A stretch of DNA of 64,000 bases from Variovorax terrae (GCF_022809125.1 NZ_JALGBI010000001.1:2294001-2358000), one strand, 5' to 3'; positions 17,731 through 26,690 are shown, counted from the stretch's first letter. Numbers and translations are program-made. The notes: a model not told the origin generated them from the letters alone.

Positions 17731-18390
17731 TCAGCGGCCTTGCGCCACCGCGCGCTCGGCCAGGAAGATCTCCACGCGGCGGTTTCTGGCCCGGCCGGCC
17801 TCGGTGCCGTTGTCGGCCACCGGCTCGTGGCTGCCCCGGCCGGAGATCTGCACGCGGTTCGGATCGACGCCGCGCGCCGTCAGGTAGTCGCGCGTGCTGG
17901 CCGCGCGCTGCATCGACAGCGGATCGTTGATCGCATCGGTGCCGGTGCTGTCGGTGTGGCCGATGATGCGCACCTCGGTGTTGGGCTGGCTGCTCAGGCC
18001 CGAGGCGAACTGGTCGAGGATCGGGCGCAGGTTGGGCTTGATGTCGGCGCGGCCGGTGTCGAACGACACGTCGCTCGGGATGTTGAGCTTGAGCTGGTTG
18101 TCCGGCGTCTGCGTCACGGCCACGCCAGTGCCGGCCGTGGCCTGCTCCATGGCGGCCTTCTTGTCGGCCATGTGCTTGGACCAGATGTAGCCGCCCAGGG
18201 CGCCCGCGGCGGCGCCGATCGCGGCCCCGGTCTTGCTGTCGCCGATGGCCACGCCCGCCAGCGTGCCCACGCCGGCGCCGATGGCCGTGCCCTTCTGCGT
18301 CTCGCTCATGTTGGCGCAGCCGGCCAGGGCCAGTGCCGCCACCAGGCTGGTCAGCAGCAGGGAACGCGCCAGAGGTGAGTTCTTCGTCAT
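17731..18390 (-). CDS. OmpA-family outer-membrane lipoprotein (YiaD-like)
   Basis: A 219-residue lipoprotein. The N-terminus MTKNSPLARSLLLTSLVAALALAG-C has a lipobox near residue 24. Next come Gly-rich glycine-zipper segments (GTAIGAGVGTLAGVAIG and GAAIGAAAGALGGYIW), residues 33-72. The OmpA peptidoglycan-binding domain follows (about 100-215), with SFDTGRADIKPNL, IIGHTDSTGTDAIND, LSMQRAASTRDYL and the final NRRVEIFL. It should tie the outer membrane to peptidoglycan. The start is the ATG at 18390. It stands alone between the terminator and marR. Confidence 0.9.
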   Translation of the reverse strand: MTKNSPLARSLLLTSLVAALALAGCANMSETQKGTAIGAGVGTLAGVAIGDSKTGAAIGAAAGALGGYIWSKHMADKKAAMEQATAGTGVAVTQTPDNQLKLNIPSDVSFDTGRADIKPNLRPILDQFASGLSSQPNTEVRIIGHTDSTGTDAINDPLSMQRAASTRDYLTARGVDPNRVQISGRGSHEPVADNGTEAGRARNRRVEIFLAERAVAQGR

Positions 18391-18536
18391 GTCCGCTCTC
18401 CTTGATTCATGATGTTCGGGCTTGCATTGAACACCATTCCCGGCCCGCGGAACAGTGAAAAAGTGACAAAAGGTCAACCTCCGACACCCCGGGCCGGCGC
18501 CGTCCTACACGGCTTGCGGCAGGCGCGCCGGCCGCC

Positions 18537-18968
18537 TCAGCCGTCGGCTTCGACCAGCTTGTGCAGCAGCGCCAAGAGCTGCTCGCGCTCGGCGGCGTCG
18601 AGCGGGCCCACGATGCGGTTCTGCACCTTGCCCACGATGCGCTTCATGCGCACCACGGCCTGCTCGCCCTCGGGCGTGACCCACAGCAGCTTGCGCCGCT
18701 TGTCCTGCGCGTCAGGCTCGCGCCGCACCCATCCCTTGGCTTCGAGCCGCCCGATCACCGAGCCGGAGGTCGCCGCATCGAACGCCACCTGGCCCGCCAG
18801 CGTGACCTGGTCCTCGCCCGGCGTGTCCATCAGCGCATTGAGGATCGCGAACTGCACCGGCGTGACGCCATAGTCGGCCGTCTCCTCCATGAAGATCGCC
18901 ACCGATCGCTGGTGCGCCCGGCGGATCAGGTGGCCCGGCGCATGCTGAAAGTCGAAGCTGGTTGCCAT
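18537..18968 (-). CDS. MarR family transcriptional regulator
   Basis: A 143-residue winged-helix regulator: helix 1-2 region HLIRRAHQRSVAIFMEET, the Y-G-V-T-P-V-Q-F-AIL start of the DNA-binding domain, FDAATSGSVIGRLEAKGWV as recognition helix and RREPDAQDKRRKLLWVTPEG as the wing. It is divergent from the 3-hydroxybenzoate/gentisate operon and probably represses it until the aromatic acid binds. The start is the ATG at 18968; an upstream extension would be poorly conserved and would cover the shared promoter. Confidence 0.9.
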   Translation of the reverse strand: MATSFDFQHAPGHLIRRAHQRSVAIFMEETADYGVTPVQFAILNALMDTPGEDQVTLAGQVAFDAATSGSVIGRLEAKGWVRREPDAQDKRRKLLWVTPEGEQAVVRMKRIVGKVQNRIVGPLDAAEREQLLALLHKLVEADG

Positions 18969-19007
18969 ACCGAACGAGTTTACCCAGTGTTTTGCCCGAA
19001 AAGGGGC

Positions 19008-19035
19008 TTGCATGGCGCAAATCACTATGTATACT
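19008..19035 (+). promoter_or_regulatory. Predicted promoter of the gentisate operon
   Basis: TTGCAT at 19008-19013 and TATACT at 19030-19035 with a 16-bp spacer, about 40 bp before the first operon gene. The -10 box is embedded in ATGTATACTTAT, a short palindrome-like site that could serve as MarR operator. Confidence 0.55.
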
Positions 19036-19075
19036 TATTATTTTCGCGACCCCCCAAAATCTGGAGACACGTTCC

Positions 19076-20272
19076 ATGACACAGGCGCTCCCCTTCCTGG
19101 TCGCCGGCGGCGGCATCGGCGGCCTGGCCGCGGCCTATGTGCTGGCGCAGGACGGCCACCCCGTGACCGTGCTGGAGCAGTCTACGGCCTTCGGCGAAAT
19201 CGGCGCCGGCATCCAGCTCGGGCCCAACATCTTCCGCATGTTCGACTACCTGGGCCTCACCGACGCCATCAACCGCGTGGCCTACTTCCCGCCCGGCCTC
19301 GGCATGAGCGACGTGCGCACTGGCGAGAAGGTGGTGCGCGTGCCGCTGGGCGACGTGGCCCGCGCGGCCTACGGCTTCCCCTATGGCCTGATCTACCGGG
19401 CCGACCTGCACCAGGTGTTTCTCGAAGCCTGCCAGGCGCTGCCCCAGATCACGCTGCGCACCAGCGCCAAGGTCGAGTCCTTCGAGCAGACGGTGGGCGG
19501 CGTGCGCGCGCGCCTGGCCGAGGGCGGCGTGGTCGAGGGCGCGGCCCTGATCGGCGCCGACGGCCTGTGGAGCCGCATCCGCGAGGCCGTGGTGGGCGAT
19601 GGCAAGCCGCGCGTCTCGGGCCACATCGCCTACCGCGCGGTGCTCAAGAAGGAAGACGTGCCGGCCCACCTGTGGAACGACGACGTGCTGCTGTGGGGCG
19701 GCGAGAAGACGCACCTGGTGCACTACCCGCTGCGCCGCGGCGAGCTGTTCAACCTGGTGGCCGTGTTCCACAGCAACAAGTACGACGAGGGCTGGAACAC
19801 CTTCGGCGACACGGCCGAGCTCAACCAGCGCTTCGCCGACGCCGTGCCCCAGGTCAAGGAGCTGCTGGGCAAGATCGAGACCTGGAAGATGTGGGTGCTG
19901 TGCGACCGCGAGCCGGTCAAGAACTGGACCGACCGCCGCGTCACGCTGCTGGGCGACGCCGCCCACCCGATGCTGCAGTACCTGGCGCAGGGCGCCGGCC
20001 AGGCGATCGAGGACGCCGTGGTGCTGCGCGAGGCGCTGCGCTTCACGCAGGGCGACGTGCTGCAGGCGTTCCAGCGCTACCAGCAGGCGCGCTACCTGCG
20101 CACCGGGCGCGTGCAGCTCACGGCGCGCTTCTACGGCGACATCTATCATGCAGCCGGTGTGCAGCGCGAACTGCGCAACCAGATGTTCCAGTCCGGCGCC
20201 GAATCCGCGGGCTTCGCCGGGCTGCAGTGGATGTACAAGGGCATCGACCCCCAGAACCTGTTTACCCGTTGA
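19076..20272 (+). CDS. FAD-dependent 3-hydroxybenzoate 6-hydroxylase
   Basis: Flavoprotein monooxygenase of 398 residues, expected to turn 3-hydroxybenzoate plus NADH and O2 into gentisate. The FAD motif is GGGIGGLAAAYVLAQDG (residues 11-27), the DG motif is GADGLWSRIREAV and the second FAD motif is LLGDAAHPMLQYLAQGAG. The PLQYLAQGA-like string and GEIGAGIQLGPN mark the 3-hydroxybenzoate/salicylate hydroxylase group. Assignment to 3-hydroxybenzoate rests on the neighbouring gentisate dioxygenase gene. Salicylate 5-hydroxylation is normally done by a Rieske enzyme and is less likely. First gene of the MarR-controlled operon. Confidence 0.8.
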   Translation: MTQALPFLVAGGGIGGLAAAYVLAQDGHPVTVLEQSTAFGEIGAGIQLGPNIFRMFDYLGLTDAINRVAYFPPGLGMSDVRTGEKVVRVPLGDVARAAYGFPYGLIYRADLHQVFLEACQALPQITLRTSAKVESFEQTVGGVRARLAEGGVVEGAALIGADGLWSRIREAVVGDGKPRVSGHIAYRAVLKKEDVPAHLWNDDVLLWGGEKTHLVHYPLRRGELFNLVAVFHSNKYDEGWNTFGDTAELNQRFADAVPQVKELLGKIETWKMWVLCDREPVKNWTDRRVTLLGDAAHPMLQYLAQGAGQAIEDAVVLREALRFTQGDVLQAFQRYQQARYLRTGRVQLTARFYGDIYHAAGVQRELRNQMFQSGAESAGFAGLQWMYKGIDPQNLFTR

Positions 20273-20283
20273 CATTGAACCCC

Positions 20284-21699
20284 ATGCAAAGAACCCTGAC
20301 CGAACCCAGCCGCCAGACGCCCGTCCTCGGCGAGTACGACGTGGTGGTGCTCGGCGGCGGCCCGGCCGGCATCGCCGCCGCCGTGGCGGCCGCGCGCACC
20401 GGGCACGCCACCCTGCTGGTCGAACGCTATGGCTTTCTCGGCGGCATGGGCACGGCCGCCGGCGTGACCAACTTCTGCGGCCTGCATGCCAACGTGCACG
20501 GCGAGATCCGCCAGGTGGTGCACGGCGTGGCCGCCGACCTGCTGGCGCGCATCGACCACCATGGCGGCCTCAATGCGCCGCACACGGTGTTCGGCAAGAC
20601 CTCGGCCCAGGCCTACGACACGGCAGCCTACAAGATCGCGGCGGACGAGCTGCTGCTGTCCGCAGGCGTCAAGATCCTGTTCCACGCGCTCGCCGCTGGC
20701 GTGGTGATGGCGGCGCCGGGCCGGGTGCAGGCCCTGCTGGTGGAAACCAAGTCCGGGCGCGGCGCCGTGCTCGGCCGCAGCTTCATCGACGCCTCGGGCG
20801 ACGGCGACCTCGCCGCCTGGGCCGGCGCGCCCTATGAGCTGGGCGACGGCCAGGGCAACATGCTCTACCCCTCGACCATGTTCCGCCTGAATGGCATCGA
20901 CCCGCAGCGCGCGGGCCACGACTGGGGCCTGATCCCGCGCCTGATGCTGGACGCCGAGGCCGCCGGGCGCTACCAGTTCCCGCGCAAGACGCCGATCGTG
21001 CGGCCGCAGAAGAACCCGATCGAGTGGCGCGTCAACCTCACGCAACTTGCCAACGCCCAGGGCAATGCGATGAACGGCGTGGACGCCCAGGAGCTCAGCG
21101 ATGCGGAGATCCTGGGACGCCGGCAGATTGCCAGCGTAGCCGGCTTCCTGAAAGAGGTGCCGGGCTTCGAGCAGTCCTACATCGTGGACATCGCGCCGCA
21201 GGTCGGCATCCGCGAAACCCGCCGCGTGCTGGGCCAGTACCTGCTGACCGAGCCCGATGTGCTGGGCTGCGCGAGTTTCGACGACACCATCGGCGTCAAC
21301 GGCTGGCCGCTGGAGCTGCACCAGAAAGGCGACGTCGAGTTTCGCTGGCCGCAGATTCCCGAAAGCCGCGGCTTCAACCACCTGCCCTACCGCATGATCG
21401 TGCCGCTCGCCGGCGCCGAGCCGCCTCAAGCCGGCGACGCCCCCTCTGGGGGCAGCGCGAAGCGCGTGGGGGCTCCTGTGACACTGGACAACGTCTGGGT
21501 GGCCGGGCGCTGCGCCTCGATGACGCACGAGGCGCAATCCGCCGCGCGCGTGACGGGCGCCTGCTTCGTGATGGGGCAAGCGGCTGGCACGGCGGCGGGC
21601 CTGGCGCTGGCCTCGGGCCAGGCGGCAGCGGACGTAAACATCGCCGCGCTGCAGCAGCGGCTCACGGCCGAGGGTGCCTACCTCGGCCAGACCTGGTAG
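20284..21699 (+). CDS. FAD-dependent oxidoreductase (FAD_oxidored family), role unknown
   Basis: A 471-residue flavoprotein with an N-terminal Rossmann motif VVVLGGGPAGIAAAVAAARTGH (residues 17-38, shown in part), VERYGFLGGMGTAAGVTNF, the FIDASGDGDLAAWAG segment and the C-terminal VAGRCASMTHEAQSAARV end, as in the FAD_oxidored/thiazole-biosynthesis-like group. Its place inside a gentisate operon, 11 bp after the hydroxylase, implies a role in the same pathway that I cannot name. A 45-60 bp CCCC/GGGG-rich repeat (about 21424-21475) is inserted in frame, adding the segment PPQAGDAPSGGSAKRVGAP just before the last FAD motif. Confidence 0.75.
   Translation: MQRTLTEPSRQTPVLGEYDVVVLGGGPAGIAAAVAAARTGHATLLVERYGFLGGMGTAAGVTNFCGLHANVHGEIRQVVHGVAADLLARIDHHGGLNAPHTVFGKTSAQAYDTAAYKIAADELLLSAGVKILFHALAAGVVMAAPGRVQALLVETKSGRGAVLGRSFIDASGDGDLAAWAGAPYELGDGQGNMLYPSTMFRLNGIDPQRAGHDWGLIPRLMLDAEAAGRYQFPRKTPIVRPQKNPIEWRVNLTQLANAQGNAMNGVDAQELSDAEILGRRQIASVAGFLKEVPGFEQSYIVDIAPQVGIRETRRVLGQYLLTEPDVLGCASFDDTIGVNGWPLELHQKGDVEFRWPQIPESRGFNHLPYRMIVPLAGAEPPQAGDAPSGGSAKRVGAPVTLDNVWVAGRCASMTHEAQSAARVTGACFVMGQAAGTAAGLALASGQAAADVNIAALQQRLTAEGAYLGQTW
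21424..21475. repeat. CCCC/GGGG-rich repeat inserted in frame in the FAD oxidoreductase gene
   Basis: The stretch holds CCCCCTCTGGGGG followed by CAGCGCGAAGCGCGTGGGGG. The reverse-oriented intergenic elements at 45430 and 60494 have the same order (GCCCCC..CACGCTC..GCTGCCCCCC..GGGG). It is translated as a Gly/Ala/Pro/Ser-rich loop. Confidence 0.6.
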
Positions 21700-21731
21700 C
21701 CCTCGGCACGGGCCACTCGAAAGGAGACAGC

Positions 21732-22802
21732 ATGAACGCACCGCAATCCGCTACGGCCCTGGCCAGCGCTGAACAACGCCAGCAGCTGTACCGCGACATG
21801 TCGCCGCTCCACCTGACGCCGCTGTGGGAGGTTTTGCATGCCCTGGTACCGCCCAGGCCCGCGTCCCCCTGCGTTCCTGCGCTATGGAAATATGAGCAGG
21901 TCCGGCCCTTCCTGATGCGCGCGGGCGAGGCCATCACGGCCGAGGAGGCGGTGCGCCGCGTGCTGATCCTCGAGAACCCGGCGCTGCGCGGGCAATCGGC
22001 CATCACCCAGTCGCTCTATGCCGGCCTGCAGCTGATCCTGCCCGGCGAAGTGGCGCCCAGCCATCGCCACACCCAGAGCGCGCTGCGCTTCATCGTCGAA
22101 GGCACGGGCGCCTACACGGCGGTGGACGGCGAGCGCACCACCATGCGGCCGGGCGACTTCATCATCACCCCGAGCTGGACCTGGCACGACCACGGCTCGG
22201 ACGCCAGCGAGCCGGTGGTCTGGCTGGACGGGCTGGACATTCCGATGATCCGCTTCTTCGATGCCGGCTTCGCCCAGAACGATGCCCAGGCCTCGCAGGC
22301 CGTGTCGAAGCGCGAAGGCACGAGCTTTGCGCGCTATGGCCACAACATGGCGCCGGTGCGGCACGACGCGCCCTTCGGCACCACCTCGCCGATCTTCAGC
22401 TACCCCTACGAACGCAGCCGCGAGGCGCTGCACACCCTGGAGCGCGACGCGCCGGTCGACGACTGGGACGGCGTCAAGCTGCGCTACCTCAACCCGCTCA
22501 CGGGCGGCTCGCCGATGCCGACCATGGCCACCTTCATGCAGCGGCTGCCGGCCGGCTTCAGCGGCAAGCCCTACCGCCAGACCGATGGCGCGGTGTTCAG
22601 CGTGGTGGAGGGCGAGGGCACGGTCGAGGTCGAGCACGCCGGCGAACGGACCACGTTCTCGTTCGGGCCGCGCGACCATTTCGTGATTCCCTCATGGCAC
22701 ACTTCGCGCTTCGCCTCCGGGCGCGGCTGCGTGCTGTTCAGCTACTCCGACCGCCCGGTGCATCAGGCCCTGGGCATTCACCAAGAAGAAAGGATCACAT
22801 GA
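21732..22802 (+). CDS. Gentisate 1,2-dioxygenase
   Basis: Cupin-type, Fe(II)-dependent ring-cleavage enzyme of 356 residues that opens gentisate to maleylpyruvate. The first cupin domain shows LPGEVAPSHRHTQSALRFIVEG, in which the H-x-H pair are iron ligands, and TPSWTWHDHGSD with the third His. GDFIITPSW closes the motif; the second, degenerate cupin spans residues 250-345 (FVIPSWHTSRF). An AAGGAG site precedes the ATG. Its stop overlaps the start of the hydrolase gene as ATGA. Salicylate 1,2-dioxygenase is a close relative but the neighbours favour gentisate. Confidence 0.92.
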   Translation: MNAPQSATALASAEQRQQLYRDMSPLHLTPLWEVLHALVPPRPASPCVPALWKYEQVRPFLMRAGEAITAEEAVRRVLILENPALRGQSAITQSLYAGLQLILPGEVAPSHRHTQSALRFIVEGTGAYTAVDGERTTMRPGDFIITPSWTWHDHGSDASEPVVWLDGLDIPMIRFFDAGFAQNDAQASQAVSKREGTSFARYGHNMAPVRHDAPFGTTSPIFSYPYERSREALHTLERDAPVDDWDGVKLRYLNPLTGGSPMPTMATFMQRLPAGFSGKPYRQTDGAVFSVVEGEGTVEVEHAGERTTFSFGPRDHFVIPSWHTSRFASGRGCVLFSYSDRPVHQALGIHQEERIT

Positions 22803-23494
22803 GCTACGTTTTCAATCCCCCCGCCACGGTGTCCGTGCCCGTCACCGGCAGCGCTGCGCGCTTTCCGGTGCACCGCATCTACTGCGTGGGCCGCAACTAC
22901 GAGGAACACGCCAAGGAGATGGGCTTCACCGGCCGCGAGCCGCCCTTCTTCTTCATGAAGCCGGCCGACGCGCTGGTGGTGGTGGATGCCGGCCAGACCG
23001 GTGATCTGCCCTACCCCAGCCTCACCAAGAATTTCCACCACGAAATCGAGCTCGTGGTGGCCATCGGCACCGGCGGCAGGAACATCAAGGCCGCGGATGC
23101 CCACAAGCACATCTTCGGCTATGCCGTGGGCCTGGACATGACGCGCCGCGACCTGCAGAACGACATGAAGAAGCAGGGCCGGCCCTGGTGCATCGGCAAG
23201 GGATTCGACCATTCCGCGCCGATCGGCCCGATCACGCCCGTGGCGCAGGCCGGCGACGTGGCGAATGCCGAGATCTATGTGCAGGTCAACGGCCAGGACC
23301 GCCAGCGCAGCAACGTGTCCAAGCTGATCTGGAACATCGGCGAGACCATCGAGCACCTGTCGGCCGCCTGGGACCTGCAGCCCGGCGACCTGATCTATTC
23401 GGGCACGCCCGAAGGCGTGGCCGCCGTGGTGCAGGGCGACACCCTGGCCGGCGGCGTGGCGGGCCTGGGGACGCTGACGATCAAGGTCGTCTGA
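22799..23494 (+). CDS. Fumarylpyruvate hydrolase (FAH family)
   Basis: A 231-residue FAH-fold hydrolase that splits fumarylpyruvate into fumarate and pyruvate. Motifs: VHRIYCVGRNYEEHAKEMG, FFFMKPADALV, FHHEIELVVAIG (metal ligands E-x-E after H-H), AVGLDMTRRDLQ, KGFDHSAPIGP and DLIYSGTPEGVAAV. Those place it in the NagK/fumarylpyruvate hydrolase branch. It overlaps the dioxygenase gene by 4 bp. An isomerase for maleylpyruvate is not in this operon, so maiA (12634-13275) may supply it. Alternatively the maleylpyruvate is hydrolysed directly. Confidence 0.88.
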   Translation: MSYVFNPPATVSVPVTGSAARFPVHRIYCVGRNYEEHAKEMGFTGREPPFFFMKPADALVVVDAGQTGDLPYPSLTKNFHHEIELVVAIGTGGRNIKAADAHKHIFGYAVGLDMTRRDLQNDMKKQGRPWCIGKGFDHSAPIGPITPVAQAGDVANAEIYVQVNGQDRQRSNVSKLIWNIGETIEHLSAAWDLQPGDLIYSGTPEGVAAVVQGDTLAGGVAGLGTLTIKVV

Positions 23495-23655
23495 GCGACG
23501 CGCCTCCTCATACAAACCCTGTAGCCCCGCGCGGCGGTCGCCTGGATAATCCGGCCGTCGCGCCGCGCCGCCACGTTTCCGGATGGACAGCGGGTCCGCG
23601 GATGATGTCGCCGCGGGCCGCGCCATCCGTGACAGAAGAACTACCGGAGGCCCCG

Positions 23656-24135
23656 TTGAAATTGCTGGAAAACCTGGCCAAGCTGTGCGCCATTCTCGCC
23701 GGCGTGCTGCTGACGATCATCACCTTCATGACCTGCGCGAGCCTGATCGGCCGCAACACCACGGGCGCCACCCTGGTGGGGGATTTCGAACTCACCGGCG
23801 TCGCCACCGGCGCGGCCATCGCGCTGTTCATGCCCTGGTGCCAGGTGCGGCGCGGCAACATCATCGTGGACTTCTTCACCGCCCGGGCCAGCGAGCGCAC
23901 CAACGCCTGGCTCGACAAATTCGGGGCGCTGCTGCTGGCCCTCACCTTCGCGCTGCTGTCATGGCGCACCACGCTGGGCGGGCTGAACGCCTACAACACG
24001 CAGTCGGGCACGATGATGCTGGGCTTTCCCGAGTGGATCATCTACCTGTCCATGGTGCCGGCGTTCACGCTGACGGCGGTCATCGCCCTGTCGCAGACCC
24101 TGTTCGGCTTCGGTGATGCCGGGGAGGATGCATGA
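23656..24135 (+). CDS. TRAP transporter small permease (DctQ-type)
   Basis: Small membrane subunit with four transmembrane helices: AILAGVLLTIITFMTCASL, LTGVATGAAIALFMPW, FGALLLALTFALLSW and IIYLSMVPAFTLTAVIALS. Its characteristic conserved segment is the loop CQVRRGNIIVDFF. The start is uncertain: I chose the TTG at 23656, 5 bp after GGAGG, giving 159 residues that begin just before the first helix. ATG codons at 23602 and 23605 and a GTG at 23629 are also in frame. Its last base pairs overlap the large-permease start (ATGA). Confidence 0.85.
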   Translation: MKLLENLAKLCAILAGVLLTIITFMTCASLIGRNTTGATLVGDFELTGVATGAAIALFMPWCQVRRGNIIVDFFTARASERTNAWLDKFGALLLALTFALLSWRTTLGGLNAYNTQSGTMMLGFPEWIIYLSMVPAFTLTAVIALSQTLFGFGDAGEDA

Positions 24136-25451
24136 GCGCCCTCACGCTGACCCTGCTCATCTTCGGCCTGATGCTGGCCTTCATGGCGATCCGCGTCCCG
24201 ATCTCGATTGCCATGTTCGTCGCCGGTGCGGCAGGCTACGTGGTGCAAACGGGCTGGGCACCCTTTGCCAACTTCCTGAACAACCAGGCCTTCGCGCGCT
24301 TTGCCAGCTACGACCTGTCGGTCATCCCGCTGTTCATCCTGATGGGCCACTTTGCCACGCAGGGCGGCATCAGCAAGGCGCTGTTCGAATTCGCCGCCGG
24401 GGTGATGGGCCGCTTCAAAGGCGGCCTCGCGATGGCGGCCGTGCTGGCCTGCGCAGCGTTCGGCGCCATCTGCGGCTCGTCCGTGGCCACGGCCGCCACC
24501 ATCACCGGCGTGGCCCTGCCCGAGATGAAGCGCCACGGCTATTCCGGGCGGCTGGCCACCGGCACGCTGGCTGCCGCGGGCACACTCGGCATCCTGATCC
24601 CGCCGTCGGTGCCGCTCGTGATCTATGCCATCCTGACCGAGCAGAACCTGGCCAAGCTGTTCGCCGCGGCAATGATCCCGGGCATCATCGCGATGTTCGG
24701 CTACATGGCGGCCATCGCGGTCTACGTGCGCATGGTGCCGGGCCAGGCGCCCGAAGTGGACAAGGAAAGCGCCCGGCTCACGCTGAGCGGGCTCAAGGGC
24801 ATCGCGCCCATCGTCGCGATCTTCTTGCTGGTGTTTGGCGGCATCTACGGCGGCTTCTTCACGCCGACCGAGGGCGCCGCCGTCGGCGCGGCCTCCACCT
24901 TCGTGGCGGCCCTGCTCAAGCGCGAGATCACCTGGGCCAAGTTCAAGCAGTGCTTCTATGCCACGGCCGAGAGCTCGGCCATGATCTTCCTGATCTTCAT
25001 CGGCGCCGACCTGATGAACTCCGCGCTGGCCCTGACCCAGGTTCCCAACCAGCTGGCCGCGCTGGTCGGCAGCTGGGGCCTGTCGCCGCTCATGGTGGTA
25101 GCGGCCATTCTGCTGTTCTACGTGGTGCTGGGCGCGGTGATGGACGAGCTGAGCATGATCCTGCTGACCATCCCGATCTTCTTCCCCATGGTCATGGGTC
25201 TGGACTTCGGCATGCCCAAGGAATCGGTCGCCATCTGGTTCGGCATCATGGTGCTGATGGTGGTGGAGTTCGGCCTGCTCGCCCCTCCGGTGGGCCTGAA
25301 TGTCTATGTGGTCAACGGCATGGCCAAGGACGTTCCCATTGCCGAGAGCTACCGCGGCGTGATGCCCTTCCTCGTCAGCGACACGCTGCGCACGCTGCTG
25401 CTGCTGTTCTTCCCGGGCATCTCCCTCTGGCTGGTGCAGTACCTGAATTAG
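24132..25451 (+). CDS. TRAP transporter large permease (DctM-type)
   Basis: The 439-residue main permease with about 12 transmembrane helices. Family markers are FILMGHFATQGGISKALFEFA, CGSSVATAATITGVALPEM, AGTLGILIPPSVPLVIYAILTEQNLAKLFAAAMIPG (in two parts), and FGLLAPPVGLNVYVVNG near the C-terminus. It overlaps the small permease by 4 bp and is followed 68 bp later by the substrate-binding protein gene. The complete QMP set after gentisate genes suggests import of an aromatic or related organic acid. Confidence 0.93.
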   Translation: MSALTLTLLIFGLMLAFMAIRVPISIAMFVAGAAGYVVQTGWAPFANFLNNQAFARFASYDLSVIPLFILMGHFATQGGISKALFEFAAGVMGRFKGGLAMAAVLACAAFGAICGSSVATAATITGVALPEMKRHGYSGRLATGTLAAAGTLGILIPPSVPLVIYAILTEQNLAKLFAAAMIPGIIAMFGYMAAIAVYVRMVPGQAPEVDKESARLTLSGLKGIAPIVAIFLLVFGGIYGGFFTPTEGAAVGAASTFVAALLKREITWAKFKQCFYATAESSAMIFLIFIGADLMNSALALTQVPNQLAALVGSWGLSPLMVVAAILLFYVVLGAVMDELSMILLTIPIFFPMVMGLDFGMPKESVAIWFGIMVLMVVEFGLLAPPVGLNVYVVNGMAKDVPIAESYRGVMPFLVSDTLRTLLLLFFPGISLWLVQYLN

Positions 25452-25519
25452 GGCATTCACCGTGGCCCGCGGACGCCGCCTCCGTTAAGTTACTTGCATC
25501 GCATTCAAGGAGCCCCAGG

Positions 25520-26572
25520 ATGATTCAACGACGTACCCTTCTTCAGTCCGGCGCCGCTGCGGCCCTGGGCGCGCCCGCGCTGACCGGGCTGGCCCAGCAG
25601 ACCGTCACGCTCAAGTTCCACACGTTCATGGCGCCGCAGTCCAATGTGTGGCTGTCCATGCACAAGCCCTGGATGGAGAAGGTCGAGAAGGAATCGAACG
25701 GCCGCATCAAGTTCGAGGGCTATCCCGCCATGCAGCTGGGCGGCACGCCGGTGCAGCTCTACGACCAGGCCAAGGACGGCGTGGTGGACGTGGTCTGGAC
25801 CTTGCCGGGCAACACCGCCGGGCGCTTCCCGCGCGTGGAGGTGTTCGAGCTGCCGTTCATGATGACCAATGCCGAGGCCACCTCCAAGGCCTACTGGGAG
25901 TATTGCCAGACCGTGGCCGCGGACGAGTTCAAGGACGTTCAGGTACTGGCGCTGCAGGTCCACGGCCCGGGCGTCATCCACACGTCCGACAAGCCCGTGC
26001 ATTCGGTGGCCGACATCAAGGGCCTGAAGCTGCGCGCCCCGACCCGCCAAGTCACCAAGATGCTGGGCTTCCTGGGCGCCACGCCGGTGGGCATGCCGCT
26101 GCCGGGCATTCCCGATGCACTGTCCAAGGGCACGATCAATGGCTGCGTCATCCCCTGGGAAGTCGTGCCCTCGGTCAAGGTGCATGAACTCACCAAGTAC
26201 CATGCCGAATTCGACCCGGCCGGCGGCTGCCTCTACACCACCACCTTCGTGATGGCGATGAACAAGGCCAAGTACAACTCGCTGCCGCCGGACCTGAAGA
26301 AGGTCATCGACAACAATTCCGGCATGGCCACCTCGGCCTGGCTGGGCAAGACACAGCAGGGCAACGACCCGGTAGGCCGCAAGTCCGCCAGCGAGCGCAA
26401 CAACACCATCTTCACGATCAATGCCGCCGAGGCGCAGCAGTTCCGGCGCACCTCGCGCTTCGTCGAGATCGAATGGGTGGAAGACCTCAAGAAACGCGGC
26501 TACGACGGCTACAAGCTGCTTGAAACCGCCCGCGCACTGATCGACAAGCACACCAAGACGGCCAAGGCCTGA
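25520..26572 (+). CDS. TRAP transporter periplasmic substrate-binding protein (DctP-type)
   Basis: A 350-residue solute-binding protein. The N-terminus MIQRRTLLQSGAAAALGAPALTG carries a twin-arginine-like motif and an Ala-rich signal sequence. The mature part has KFHTFMAPQSNVW, the EKESNGRIKFEGYPAMQLGG stretch, ELPFMMTNAE, and DIKGLKLRAPTRQVTKMLGFLGATPVG, in which the conserved Arg would grip the ligand carboxylate. The ligand is unknown; position suggests 3-hydroxybenzoate or a similar acid. An AAGGAG site and the ATG at 25520 mark the start, and a strong terminator follows. Confidence 0.92.
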   Translation: MIQRRTLLQSGAAAALGAPALTGLAQQTVTLKFHTFMAPQSNVWLSMHKPWMEKVEKESNGRIKFEGYPAMQLGGTPVQLYDQAKDGVVDVVWTLPGNTAGRFPRVEVFELPFMMTNAEATSKAYWEYCQTVAADEFKDVQVLALQVHGPGVIHTSDKPVHSVADIKGLKLRAPTRQVTKMLGFLGATPVGMPLPGIPDALSKGTINGCVIPWEVVPSVKVHELTKYHAEFDPAGGCLYTTTFVMAMNKAKYNSLPPDLKKVIDNNSGMATSAWLGKTQQGNDPVGRKSASERNNTIFTINAAEAQQFRRTSRFVEIEWVEDLKKRGYDGYKLLETARALIDKHTKTAKA

Positions 26573-26595
26573 GCCTTTCGCAGGCGCCACTTGAG

Positions 26596-26619
26596 AAAGG
26601 GCTCCCCGGAGCCCTTTTT
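26596..26619 (+). terminator. Rho-independent terminator after the TRAP operon
   Basis: Perfect stem AAGGGCTCC-CC-GGAGCCCTT with T5 on the right side, 24 bp after the substrate-binding protein stop. Confidence 0.9.
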
Positions 26620-26690
26620 CCTTGGCGCCCGTGTCCCTCGCGGCAGGCTCCGCACGCGGGAGGCCAAAATTTTCCCCGTACACTCGCACG

